DNA of 25,671 bases from Candidatus Bathyarchaeota archaeon (GTDB lineage Archaea; Thermoproteota; Bathyarchaeia; 40CM-2-53-6; FEN-987), in NCBI GenBank assembly GCA_022865625.1, contig JALHTB010000210.1, forward strand, positions 1 through 25,671, written 5' to 3'. Within the stretch, counting starts at the first letter, position 1. The number at the start of each line of letters is the position of its first letter. Positions 7,626-14,322 of the stretch are shown in pieces. The translations under genes and the position numbers were made by a program. Below the pieces are notes generated by a model. It saw nothing but the letters and a program-made list of their open reading frames with translations. It had not been told where the DNA came from and did no database searches.

Positions 7626-7958
7626 TTAGGTGATCCGGGCGCCCGATTGAATCTCACGATCCGTAGTCAGGAGCGCTAGCTTTCCATCTGTCTCTGCTGC
7701 CAAGAGCATACCTTGTGAGACCTCACCAGCAAACTTCGCCTGTTTGAGGTTCGTCAGGAAGACCACCCTCTTCCCGACCAGTTCATTGGGCTCATAGTAG
7801 CCTGCAAGGCTTGAGACTGTCTGGCGGGTTCCAGAGGGCCCTAGATCCACAAGGATCTTGTACAGTTTCTCTGTCCTTCTGACCCGTTCGACGCTCGTAA
7901 CGATCCCTACTCGGATGTCCAATCGTTTGAAGTCCTCGAAAGAGACCTCCTCTGCCAA
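7626..7958 (-). CDS. OB-fold tRNA-binding domain protein (MetRS beta-subunit / EMAP II-like)
   Basis: A stand-alone 110-residue tRNA-binding domain of the kind found at the C terminus of methionyl-tRNA synthetase, in CsaA and in Arc1p/EMAP II. Diagnostic segments are FEDFKRLDIRVGIV, EKLYKILVDLG, QTVSSLAGYYEPNELVGKRVVFLTNL and the late SQGMLLAAE. In many archaea such a protein is the separate MetRS beta subunit that improves tRNA binding. The start is TTG 7958, supported by an excellent GAGGTG seven bases upstream and a CTCATAAG element (about 7997-8004) that would give a leader of about 17 bases. No synthetase catalytic domain is nearby. Confidence 0.88.
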   Translation of the reverse strand: MAEEVSFEDFKRLDIRVGIVTSVERVRRTEKLYKILVDLGPSGTRQTVSSLAGYYEPNELVGKRVVFLTNLKQAKFAGEVSQGMLLAAETDGKLALLTTDREIQSGARIT

Positions 7959-8282
7959 TCCTGCGCACCTCAGATGGCAGAGAAGCCCCGTCCTGTCTTA
8001 TGAGATTCATCAAATAGCAGGGATATGTCAGAGGATGCCCTCCCGAGCCTGTTTCGGAGGTCCCACCAGGTGTCCTTCCCGAACCCAAGTGTATGGGCAC
8101 CACGCGGAGAACTAGGAGACTCACACGGTGTATTTCAAGGCCAATCGGATCAATACGAGGTTCTGTCTACCGGCTCAGCTCTGGAGAACAGAATACGACA
8201 GAACAATCAACAGATTCCGTTCTCACTTAGGCAAGCCTTATTAGGTTTCCAGAGTTGCAATATTATCTCGGTGAAATTCGTC
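7959..8282. other. Intergenic region with divergent promoters
   Basis: This 324-bp interval separates two divergent genes. It contains the CTCATAAG and GAGGTG signals of the tRNA-binding protein (- strand) and, on the + strand, CTTATTAG at 8237-8244 plus GGTGA at 8270-8274 for the lysine-rich gene. An open frame crosses it on the + strand, but its translation before position 8283 looks non-coding. No RNA gene is recognisable. Confidence 0.5.
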
Positions 8283-8486
8283 TTGTCAAAGAAGAGTAAG
8301 AAAGCTAAGAAGTCGATGAAGAAGAAGGCCAAGAAAATGGCCAAGAAAATAGCCAAGAAACGTGTTGTCAAGCGGATACCTGCTCCGCCACCAGCGCCGA
8401 CAACTGAACCTGCCCCTGCTCCTTCCCCTGACACGACTTCGCCTGCTCCATCCAAAGATACTTCAACTCCATCGTCAACCTGGTAA
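8283..8486 (+). CDS. Lysine-rich histone H1-like / nucleoid-type small protein
   Basis: A 67-residue, bipartite low-complexity protein. Residues 1-31 are almost entirely Lys, Ala, Met, Ser and Arg with a KKAKK-type repeat. Residues 32-67 are Pro, Ala, Thr and Ser with some Asp, ending in Trp. This resembles the basic C-terminal tails of linker histone H1 and bacterial H1-like proteins, suggesting non-specific DNA or RNA binding; the function is inferred from composition only. TTG 8283 is preferred because GGTGA (8270-8274) sits eight bases upstream and CTTATTAG predicts transcription starting near 8266. At DNA level, 8333-8356 contains an imperfect 12-bp tandem repeat (AAGAAAATGGCC/AAGAAAATAGCC). 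There is no obvious partner gene. Confidence 0.65.
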   Translation: MSKKSKKAKKSMKKKAKKMAKKIAKKRVVKRIPAPPPAPTTEPAPAPSPDTTSPAPSKDTSTPSSTW

Positions 8487-8547
8487 TCGAGCAGAACCTC
8501 CTTTCTCCGGTTTCCTTGGAGCCTGCTCAGCTAGCGAAGCCCCCCCA

Positions 8548-8568
8548 TTTTCTATGATTTGATGTTTT
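8548..8568 (+). terminator. T-rich transcription terminator candidate
   Basis: ATTTTCTATGATTTGATGTTTT follows a C6 run downstream of the H1-like gene. Three clustered T-tracts on the coding strand match the U-rich intrinsic termination signals of archaea. There is no strong stem. Position between two co-directional genes is consistent. Confidence 0.35.
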
Positions 8569-8644
8569 CCTGCAGGCCTTTTCTAGCTCAGTCGACCGCC
8601 AACAGTCATAAGGACACGCCGGACCTACTCGCTATGAAGCGAAC

Positions 8645-10018
8645 TTGATCCTGAACAGGCGCGAACTCATCGAAAACGGCTCAGACCGCCCAACACGACG
8701 CGCTAGACGGCTTCTTGTCGAGACCCTAGAATTCGTGCTGACCTCAGTCGATCCGCACAGGCTCGTCTCGCAAGGCGTGAGGAGAAAAGGAGAGAAACTC
8801 CTCGTGGACAGAGAGATCATCAGACTTGACCATTACGACTCTATCTTTGTTGCAGGCGCCGGAAAGGCGTCAGGAGCGATGGCCGAAGCACTTGAGGAGA
8901 TCCTGGGAGACCGACTCGAAGGCGGAGTCGTCGTCATTCCAAGCGGACAGAAACCGCCGAGACTAAGCCGAGTAAGACCGGCTGTCGCTCCACATCCGAT
9001 TCCTGACGAGAGCAGTGTCAGAGCCGCGAAAGGACTCGTCAACCTAGTACAAGAGCTTGGAGAACGGGACCTTCTCATCTGCACAATATCGGGAGGCGGA
9101 TCCGCATTGTTGTCTCTCCCGGCCGGACCCCTGACGATTGAGGATAAGGGAAGAGTCGCACAATTACTGATGAATGCGGGTGCCACGATAGTAGAGCTGA
9201 ACACTGTCAGAAAGCACCTGTCCGCGATAAAGGGAGGATGGCTTGCGAAACACTCTTCGACGGGCAGGATACTCGGACTGCTCATTTCAGACGTCGTCGA
9301 AGACAGGCTTGATACAATAGCATCAGGTCCAATCTCGCCTGATTCAACAACTTTCTCAGACGCAATCGGAATACTGAAGAAATACAATGTCTGGGATTCG
9401 ATTCCCAGTACAGCTGTGGATGTTCTGTGCAATGGAGCCCAGGGAGCTATCCCTGAAACCCCGAAAGCTGGCGACCCTTGTTTCCGGAAAGTCAGCCATC
9501 ACATCCTAGGGAACAATAGAACTGCATGCACCTCTGCTCAAAGATACCTGCGGTCCAAGGGAATCAACACAAAGATACTGAGTTCATCAGTTACCGGGGA
9601 AGCCAGATATCTGGGGTCGTTTGTTGGCTCCCTTGCTAGGGAGATCGTCACACTCGATGAGCCATTCAGAAAGCCGTGTGCATTCGTGCTAGGAGGAGAA
9701 ACGACAGTCACGGTCACAGGTTCAGGTCGCGGAGGACGAAACCAAGAATGCATGATGACATGTGCAAGAGAGATACGGACCCTCAGAGGCGCGGCTGTAG
9801 CATCGATTGGAACTGACGGGATAGATGGAACGACAGACGCAGCTGGCGCTGTTGTAGACGGCATGACGCTTTCTAGATCTGAATCGCTTAATCTGGAACT
9901 CGACGAGTTGTTGGTCCAGAACGATTCCTACAGATTCTTCCAACCGCTAAAGGATCTCGTGATGACTGGAAGAACCAACACAAATGTCAACGACGTAGCC
10001 GTGGCAGTGCTACTATAG
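8645..10018 (+). CDS. Glycerate 2-kinase (MOFRL family)
   Basis: Phosphorylates D-glycerate with ATP to 2-phosphoglycerate, feeding lower glycolysis/gluconeogenesis. The two-domain MOFRL architecture is clear: N-terminal Rossmann-like domain with IFVAGAGKASGAMAEA, CTISGGGSALLSLPAG, LNTVRKHLSAIKGG and LLISDVVEDRLDTIASGP; C-terminal MOFRL domain with FVLGGETTVTVTGSGRGGRNQE and GTDGIDGTTDAAGA. The length of 457 residues is usual. TTG 8645 gives a family-like N-terminus (MILNRRELIENG). TCATAAGG at 8606-8612 predicts transcription from about 8634, where a four-codon ATG...TGA mini-ORF overlaps this TTG. Acyl-CoA dehydrogenase follows 126 bp downstream. Confidence 0.93.
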   Translation: MILNRRELIENGSDRPTRRARRLLVETLEFVLTSVDPHRLVSQGVRRKGEKLLVDREIIRLDHYDSIFVAGAGKASGAMAEALEEILGDRLEGGVVVIPSGQKPPRLSRVRPAVAPHPIPDESSVRAAKGLVNLVQELGERDLLICTISGGGSALLSLPAGPLTIEDKGRVAQLLMNAGATIVELNTVRKHLSAIKGGWLAKHSSTGRILGLLISDVVEDRLDTIASGPISPDSTTFSDAIGILKKYNVWDSIPSTAVDVLCNGAQGAIPETPKAGDPCFRKVSHHILGNNRTACTSAQRYLRSKGINTKILSSSVTGEARYLGSFVGSLAREIVTLDEPFRKPCAFVLGGETTVTVTGSGRGGRNQECMMTCAREIRTLRGAAVASIGTDGIDGTTDAAGAVVDGMTLSRSESLNLELDELLVQNDSYRFFQPLKDLVMTGRTNTNVNDVAVAVLL

Positions 10019-10144
10019 GCCTCAGCCTCGCCAGTAGCACGCCCGAACGTGGCGTGGACGTGTGATTTGACAAGCATCGTCCCAACGAGTGCGGCCGTAA
10101 CCGAGGCCCTTTCCATCATTGGTAAAGCCGCGGAACAGACAAAT

Positions 10145-11410
10145 ATGACCGGCAAGTCACCTTTGCGACACCCAAACGGGAATGGAGGAACGTGGTTGGA
10201 TTTCCGACTAACACCTCAGCAGGAGTTGTTCAAGAAGACCGTCCGCAGCTTCTGTGAGGAGAAACTGTTTCCGAGAACGCGTGAGATTGACGAGAAAGAA
10301 GCCGGCATCCCAGAGGAGATCATCAAGGAGATGGTAGAACTCGGGATCTTCGGCGTGACAACCCCTGAGGAATACGGAGGCTCAGCCAGCTCAGGCGAAG
10401 AGATGGTCTATGCCACGATTGCAGTTCACGAGATCGCTCGAGCCGAGCTGTCCATGTCGCTTCCAGTCTATACGCTACTGAATCTCGGCTGGAGCTACTT
10501 GGTCGTCAGACATGGCACTGAGGAACTCAAGAAGGAGCTTCTTCCAAACGTCGCTTCGGGCAAGTGGTTCATCGGAATCTGCACAACAGAACCAGGCGGC
10601 GGATCCGACCTGGCCAACATCAGGACTGTAGCAAAGAAAGCGGGCAATGAGTATGTAATCAACGGCGAGAAGACCTACATCAGCGGCGTCATCGAGGCGA
10701 CCAAGAGAGGCGGCGGACATCTTACTCTGTTTCGAACAGCCCCGGAACTCGGCAACAAAGGCATGACATTCGCATACATCCCAGCGAAATCCCCGGGTGT
10801 CACCTACACAACCTTCCGCGACATGGGACGCATGGGACTCTCCACTGGCGGATTCTCATACAAAGACGTCAAGATACCAGCGAAGTATGTGCTTGGCCAA
10901 GAGAACAGGGGATTCTACGTCAACATGGAAGGCTTCAATGTGGCCCGGACACTCGTCGCAAGCGCATGCCTAGGCGGAGCTGAGAAGTGCCTTGAACTTG
11001 GTGCCGATTACGTGAAACGCCGCGTGCTCTTCGGCAGACCGCTCGCGAACTTTGAAGGAATCTCATTCGAGATCGCCGAAGACCTTGCTGAGCTAGAGAT
11101 GACCAAGAATTTACTACTCAAAGGAGCTTGGATGATCGACCAACACTACAAAGATGGAAGCTTCAGCAATAAGGAGATCAACCAGACAATCGCGATCTGC
11201 AAACTGAGGGCACCCCTACTTGGCGTCGAGATAGTGAAGCATTCAATGATGTATCACGGCGCACTGGGATACAGTAAGGAAAGTCCGCTCGAGATGTGCA
11301 TGAGAGGACTCATGTCCTATGTGGTCGGCGCCGAAGGCGGAGCCAACATAATGAAGATCATCATTGCGCGGGAGTTCATGGGCGACATCGCAGTGCCTTA
11401 CCGCGGGTAG
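10145..11410 (+). CDS. Acyl-CoA dehydrogenase family flavoprotein
   Basis: FAD-dependent alpha,beta-dehydrogenation of an acyl-CoA, passing electrons to electron-transfer flavoprotein. The N-terminal helical domain (LTPQQELFKKTVRSFCEEKLFPRTREID), the FAD-binding loop ICTTEPGGGSDLANIRT, the beta domain and the C-terminal four-helix domain are present. The region LMSYVVGAEGGANIMK aligns with the IYEGTSQIQ segment of medium-chain enzymes, putting a glutamate (E397 from ATG 10145) at the catalytic-base position. Chain-length preference cannot be read. A GTG at 10049 would add 32 residues that look unlike the family, so ATG 10145 is preferred. fixC, fixX, etfB and etfA follow on the same strand and are the expected electron acceptors. 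Confidence 0.93.
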   Translation: MTGKSPLRHPNGNGGTWLDFRLTPQQELFKKTVRSFCEEKLFPRTREIDEKEAGIPEEIIKEMVELGIFGVTTPEEYGGSASSGEEMVYATIAVHEIARAELSMSLPVYTLLNLGWSYLVVRHGTEELKKELLPNVASGKWFIGICTTEPGGGSDLANIRTVAKKAGNEYVINGEKTYISGVIEATKRGGGHLTLFRTAPELGNKGMTFAYIPAKSPGVTYTTFRDMGRMGLSTGGFSYKDVKIPAKYVLGQENRGFYVNMEGFNVARTLVASACLGGAEKCLELGADYVKRRVLFGRPLANFEGISFEIAEDLAELEMTKNLLLKGAWMIDQHYKDGSFSNKEINQTIAICKLRAPLLGVEIVKHSMMYHGALGYSKESPLEMCMRGLMSYVVGAEGGANIMKIIIAREFMGDIAVPYRG

Positions 11411-11491
11411 GACTTCGAAACGGCCCAAGTCATCTTCATCTTTGACGACGTAGCATAGCCGAGAGGGTGGAGTCCAGTCCGGAGATCAGAC

Positions 11492-12781
11492 GTGGAACGA
11501 GTAGACGCTGCCATCGTAGGCGCAGGCCTCGCAGGCCTGTCCTGTGCGTACACGCTCGCAAAAGCGGGCTTGGATGTGCTTGTCGTCGAGCGAGGCGACT
11601 ATCCCGGAAGCAAGAATGTCACAGGAGGCAGACTCTACATGAACGCGGTCAGGCAGTATCTGCCGGAGATCTGGGATGAGGCCCCATTCGAACGACACGT
11701 CACAAAAGAACGCTTGACCATGTTGTCAGATGATGTGTCGCTGACTCTGGAACTACGTTCAGACGCTTATGATAAGCAGCCATATCACAGCTACACGCTC
11801 GTTCGCCCCACCTTCGATAGATGGCTCGCAGAGAAGGCCTCAGCAGAAGGCGCAGCAATAGTATCGAAATACAAAGTTGAGGAACTGCTGAGCGAGAACG
11901 GCAAGGTTGCAGGAATACGGGCCGAAGGCGAAGACATCGGAGCAAATGTGGTAGTCGCTGCTGACGGCGCCATGTCATTCATAGCAGAACAGGCCGGCCT
12001 ACGCTCCAAGCATGAACCAGATCATTTTGCAGTTGGAGTGAAGGAGACGATTGAGCTACCGAGGAAGACGATTGAAGACAGGTTCAATCTCCACGGCGAC
12101 GAAGGGGCCGCACAACTCTACTTCGGGAACGTCACCAAAGGCCTGACTGGGGGAGGATTCCTCTACACAAACCGCGGAAGCCTCTCGCTCGGAATCGTGG
12201 TCGGAATAGGCCCGCTGATGGAGAACGCACAACACCTTGAGACTTTCCAGCTCATGGAGGAATTCAAACAGCGTCCAGAAGTCTCTACCCTCATCGAGGG
12301 CGGTGAGACCGTAGAGTACTCCGCTCACACGATTCCCGAGGGCGGTATCAAATCCATCCCGACTCTGTGCGGAGACGGAATCTTGGTGGCCGGTGACGCA
12401 GCAGGATTCGCACTCAACATGGGAATCATCGTGAGAGGAATGGATCTAGCCATCGCATCTGGCGTAATGGCAGCTGAAGCTATCAAAGCCGCGAAGAAAC
12501 AGGGTGACTACTCAACCCAATCGCTAGCCGCCTACCAGACCATGCTGAATGACTCCTTCGTGATGAAAGACCTCCAAACGTTCAGGCATGTATGGAAAGT
12601 GCTCAGCAATCCGCGATTGTTCGAGAAGTATCCTCAAGCGATCAGCACACTCCTGACAGAGCTTATGTTCATCGGAACCGATCCCAAACCAAAGCTTTCT
12701 TCAACAGTCCTGAAGCAAATCAGAAAGAGCTTCCTCAACCTGTCAACCATGAAAGACGCCCTCGACCTACTCAAGATCTAG
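11492..12781 (+). CDS. fixC: FixC-type electron transfer flavoprotein:quinone oxidoreductase
   Basis: FAD enzyme of the FixABCX/EtfABCX complex and close kin of ETF:quinone oxidoreductase; it passes electrons from EtfAB to quinone. The FAD dinucleotide motif IVGAGLAGLSCAYTLAKAGLDVLVVERG is at about residues 8-35. The loop YPGSKNVTGGRLY and the C-terminal FAD motif DGILVAGDAAGFALNMGIIVRGMDLAIASG are typical of FixC. The 429-residue length equals that of known FixC proteins. GTG 11492 is preceded by GGAG seven bases upstream. fixX starts 12 bp after the stop and acd ends 81 bp before, so this is one transcription unit. No transmembrane helix is seen, as expected for a membrane-associated monotopic enzyme. 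Confidence 0.94.
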   Translation: MERVDAAIVGAGLAGLSCAYTLAKAGLDVLVVERGDYPGSKNVTGGRLYMNAVRQYLPEIWDEAPFERHVTKERLTMLSDDVSLTLELRSDAYDKQPYHSYTLVRPTFDRWLAEKASAEGAAIVSKYKVEELLSENGKVAGIRAEGEDIGANVVVAADGAMSFIAEQAGLRSKHEPDHFAVGVKETIELPRKTIEDRFNLHGDEGAAQLYFGNVTKGLTGGGFLYTNRGSLSLGIVVGIGPLMENAQHLETFQLMEEFKQRPEVSTLIEGGETVEYSAHTIPEGGIKSIPTLCGDGILVAGDAAGFALNMGIIVRGMDLAIASGVMAAEAIKAAKKQGDYSTQSLAAYQTMLNDSFVMKDLQTFRHVWKVLSNPRLFEKYPQAISTLLTELMFIGTDPKPKLSSTVLKQIRKSFLNLSTMKDALDLLKI

Positions 12782-12793
12782 AAGGTCAAAGCC

Positions 12794-13069
12794 ATGAAAG
12801 TGGAAGAAAAACTCGGACGCAACGTGTTCAAGGTCGACAAGGAAGGGCACATCAAGATCAACCATGAGATCTGCCGTGTCAAGTGCAAGACTAAGTACTG
12901 CATTTTCGTCTGCCCGGCAAAGGTGTACTCGCTTGGCCCGGAAGGGGACGTGCATCCGTCACCTGACGGTTGCTTAGAATGCGGAGCATGTGTGATCGCA
13001 TGCCTGGAGGAGGCGCTCAGCTGGCACTACCCGAAGGCCGGGTTCGGGGTTCAATACCGATTCAGCTGA
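12794..13069 (+). CDS. fixX: FixX-type ferredoxin-like protein
   Basis: Iron-sulfur partner of FixC; in ETF:quinone oxidoreductases of other organisms the same domain is fused to the C terminus. The 91 residues contain eight cysteines: C27, C31, C36 and C40 in an N-terminal set and C60-x2-C63-x2-C66-x3-C70 in the GCLECGACVIAC motif that ligates a 4Fe-4S cluster. The C-terminal GFGVQYRF is characteristic of FixX. ATG 12794 has AAGGT upstream. The last 96 bases overlap, antisense, a candidate small ORF on the - strand. Confident from motif and position next to fixC. Confidence 0.94.
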   Translation: MKVEEKLGRNVFKVDKEGHIKINHEICRVKCKTKYCIFVCPAKVYSLGPEGDVHPSPDGCLECGACVIACLEEALSWHYPKAGFGVQYRFS

Positions 13070-13195
13070 GACGGAAAGAGCCATCCAATTCAAATCCTCG
13101 AGCATGAGGGCAAGCCGATCACGGTCGCGATACTTGCGCGTGGACTGTCGAATGTGGCTCACAGCCTCAAACGTGCCCTCAGCTTTCGGATTCAC
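12974..13195 (-). CDS. Candidate 73-residue ORF, second gene of an antisense pair
   Basis: Starts at GTG 13195, whose GTGA overlaps the TGA stop of the ORF upstream. A perfect AGGAGG lies eight bases before the GTG, one of the strongest ribosome binding sites in the window. The N-terminal 45 residues look protein-like (FEAVSHIRQSTRKYRDRDRL, ALMLEDLNWMALS) and use codons like the neighbours; no family is recognised. The last 28 or so residues are encoded opposite the 3' end of fixX, which lowers confidence in that part. It could be a small toxin or regulator partner, a decayed C-terminal fragment of a longer gene, or chance. Confidence 0.35.
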   Translation of the reverse strand: MNPKAEGTFEAVSHIRQSTRKYRDRDRLALMLEDLNWMALSVSAESVLNPEPGLRVVPAERLLQACDHTCSAF

Positions 13196-13368
13196 AGGTT
13201 CAGCCTCCTGACCCAGCCTTCTAGGATACTCGCAATCAAATCTTCAGGTTCGAGGGGACTCTGTATCGCGACCAGATACGCCAAGATTCTACGATACGTC
13301 GGATACGGGACCATGACGCCGATGTGGCCGGTAACCTCCGGATCCTCACCGACTGGCAACATGGACAT
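13192..13368 (-). CDS. Candidate 58-residue ribbon-helix-helix-like protein
   Basis: ATG 13368 encodes a 58-residue protein with a short strand (HIGVMVPYPTYRRI) followed by two amphipathic helices (ILAYLVAIQ; EPEDLIASILEGWVRRL). The order and spacing of strand, VPxxTYRR turn and second helix recall CopG/Arc-type ribbon-helix-helix repressors or antitoxins, but the glycine/proline-rich start is atypical. Codon use matches the neighbourhood. Its TGA overlaps the GTG of the next ORF (GTGA). A weak TCTATGAA box about 26 bases upstream would make it leaderless. In-frame TGA 15 bases before the ATG blocks extension, although the residues between still look coding, so it may also be the remnant of a broken gene. 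Confidence 0.4.
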   Translation of the reverse strand: MSMLPVGEDPEVTGHIGVMVPYPTYRRILAYLVAIQSPLEPEDLIASILEGWVRRLNL

Positions 13369-13589
13369 GGGACCCCACTGGAATCAACACCATTCATAGA
13401 GAATGAGAGAATAGAAACGAAAAGAGGGACCCAAACGAAACTGTACCCGAAGCGACCCATCCCTGGAGATACAAACAATACTGGCCTGATTCTCCCCCGG
13501 GCTACCAGCAATACCTGTTGATCACCCAGACAGGAGAGCACGATCAAGACTGAGGTGTAACACACTGCGTGATACATCCAAGTTTTCTA

Positions 13590-13742
13590 GGGTGTACACC
13601 ACCCATGTTTTTTCCTCTGCGTCTCCCCCCTGAACTTGCCCGTTGCACGGATCCGAGAAACCCGCCAGTTCTCTGATGTCAGAAGAGAAGCACCTTGCTC
13701 CGGCCTAGCGTGTACATCACCTTTCACCGGGTGTATATCACC
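13590..13742. repeat. Three copies of a 14-bp near-palindromic operator-like motif
   Basis: GGGTGTACACCACC (13590-13603), GCGTGTACATCACC (13708-13721) and GGGTGTATATCACC (13729-13742) share the consensus GsGTGTAyAyCACC, a GGTG-N5-CACC dyad. The last two start 21 bp apart, about two helical turns. A weaker partial copy, GGTGTAACAC, begins at 13555. The pattern fits binding of a dimeric regulator. Confidence 0.55.
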
Positions 13743-13942
13743 GTGAGCGCCTGTTCCATGAGAATTTGCTCTCAAACTCTCCAGGGTCTATCGGGCTAGT
13801 ACCTGCCCCCGATGGTCGGCGGCTGCTCTAGCCTGCTACTTCCGCCACGTTTGGCATAGTATGTCCTCGCCGCGAGGAATGCGAACAAAAATGTCTGTGT
13901 CTCCCCCGGGCTAGCAACGACCAGGGCCGGTAGTCGGGGTCA

Positions 13943-13982
13943 CGGCGCTGAAGCTCCTGTCCGGAGCTCTCTTCCGGCGCCG
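13943..13982 (+). other. Two-tier RNA hairpin
   Basis: Outer stem CGGCGC (13943-13948) pairs with GCGCCG (13977-13982); inner stem AGCTCC (13952-13957) pairs with GGAGCT (13963-13968) around the loop TGTCC. An internal loop separates the two. The pairings are exact. It is not followed by a T-run, so it is not an obvious terminator; it could be part of a structured RNA. Confidence 0.4.
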
Positions 13983-14185
13983 AGTTCTGCGATGCAATCC
14001 AACACTCCGTCTCTTTGTGGAAAAAACAGAATCTCCAATCGAAACTCGGGGGTTATAGCAGACACGGCAGGCGACCGAAACTGTCGCCAAAAGAGGCTCT
14101 CACTAGAATCCCCCCCAATCAATACAGGTAGATCCACACCGACAGAACGGACCAGAAACTCCACACTAACAATCCAAAACTGACA

Positions 14186-14203
14186 CGCAAGGCCCTTCTT
14201 GCG
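14186..14203 (+). other. Perfect 6-bp stem-loop upstream of etfB
   Basis: CGCAAG (14186-14191) and CTTGCG (14198-14203) form an exact stem around GCCCTT. A second exact stem, GGCGAC/GTCGCC, lies at 14070-14088 with a seven-base loop. Both precede the etfB promoter and may belong to an RNA or to attenuation-like control; there is no direct evidence of function. Confidence 0.35.
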
Positions 14204-14282
14204 CCACGACGGAATCAATACCGTGCATATTCGCTAGGAGAATCAACACTGAGGAGAGTTGACCGTGACTACCGCCAGCACA

Positions 14283-14290
14283 TCTTATAG
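14283..14290 (+). promoter_or_regulatory. TATA box of the etfBA transcript
   Basis: TCTTATAG lies about 38 bases before TTG 14323, so transcription should start near 14312-14316 and the message would be almost leaderless. This implies that etfBA is not simply co-transcribed with acd-fixCX but has its own promoter. Based on consensus and spacing only. Confidence 0.45.
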
Positions 14291-14322
14291 CGCCCACAAT
14301 CCATGTGCATCGACGAAGCAAG

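Larger units (their letters stand above)
13369..14322. other. Long gene-poor interval between fixX and etfB
   Basis: Almost 1 kb without a convincing gene in an otherwise packed region. It holds three copies of a 14-bp near-palindrome (13590-13742), repeated GTCTCCCCC and CGGGCTA strings, a T6 run at 13608-13613, and hairpins at 13943-13982, 14070-14088 and 14186-14203. Short open frames on both strands have biased, low-complexity or TTT-rich translations unlike the neighbouring genes. A non-coding RNA, a regulatory region or a decayed insertion are all possible. Confidence 0.5.

Noticed and set aside
8025..8282. N-terminal extension of the lysine-rich protein
   Set aside because: The predicted promoter and GGTGA site point to TTG 8283, and the upstream translation does not look coding.
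13240..13260. GGTTCGAGG string as a tRNA T-loop
   Set aside because: Flanking bases cannot form the five-pair T stem and no acceptor or anticodon arm is present.
13236..13577. 113-residue open frame on the - strand
   Set aside because: Overlaps the better 58-residue ORF in another frame, and its translation is rich in Cys, Arg and Ser without recognisable structure.
13940..14218. 92-residue open frame on the - strand in the gap
   Set aside because: All six phenylalanines use TTT while the neighbours favour TTC, no ribosome binding site is seen, and it spans two strong hairpins; looks non-coding.
13070..14300. CRISPR array, tRNA, IS element or integration site in the long gap
   Set aside because: Repeats are only 14 bp with irregular spacing, no cloverleaf or T-arm motif is visible, and there is no transposase or terminal inverted repeat.
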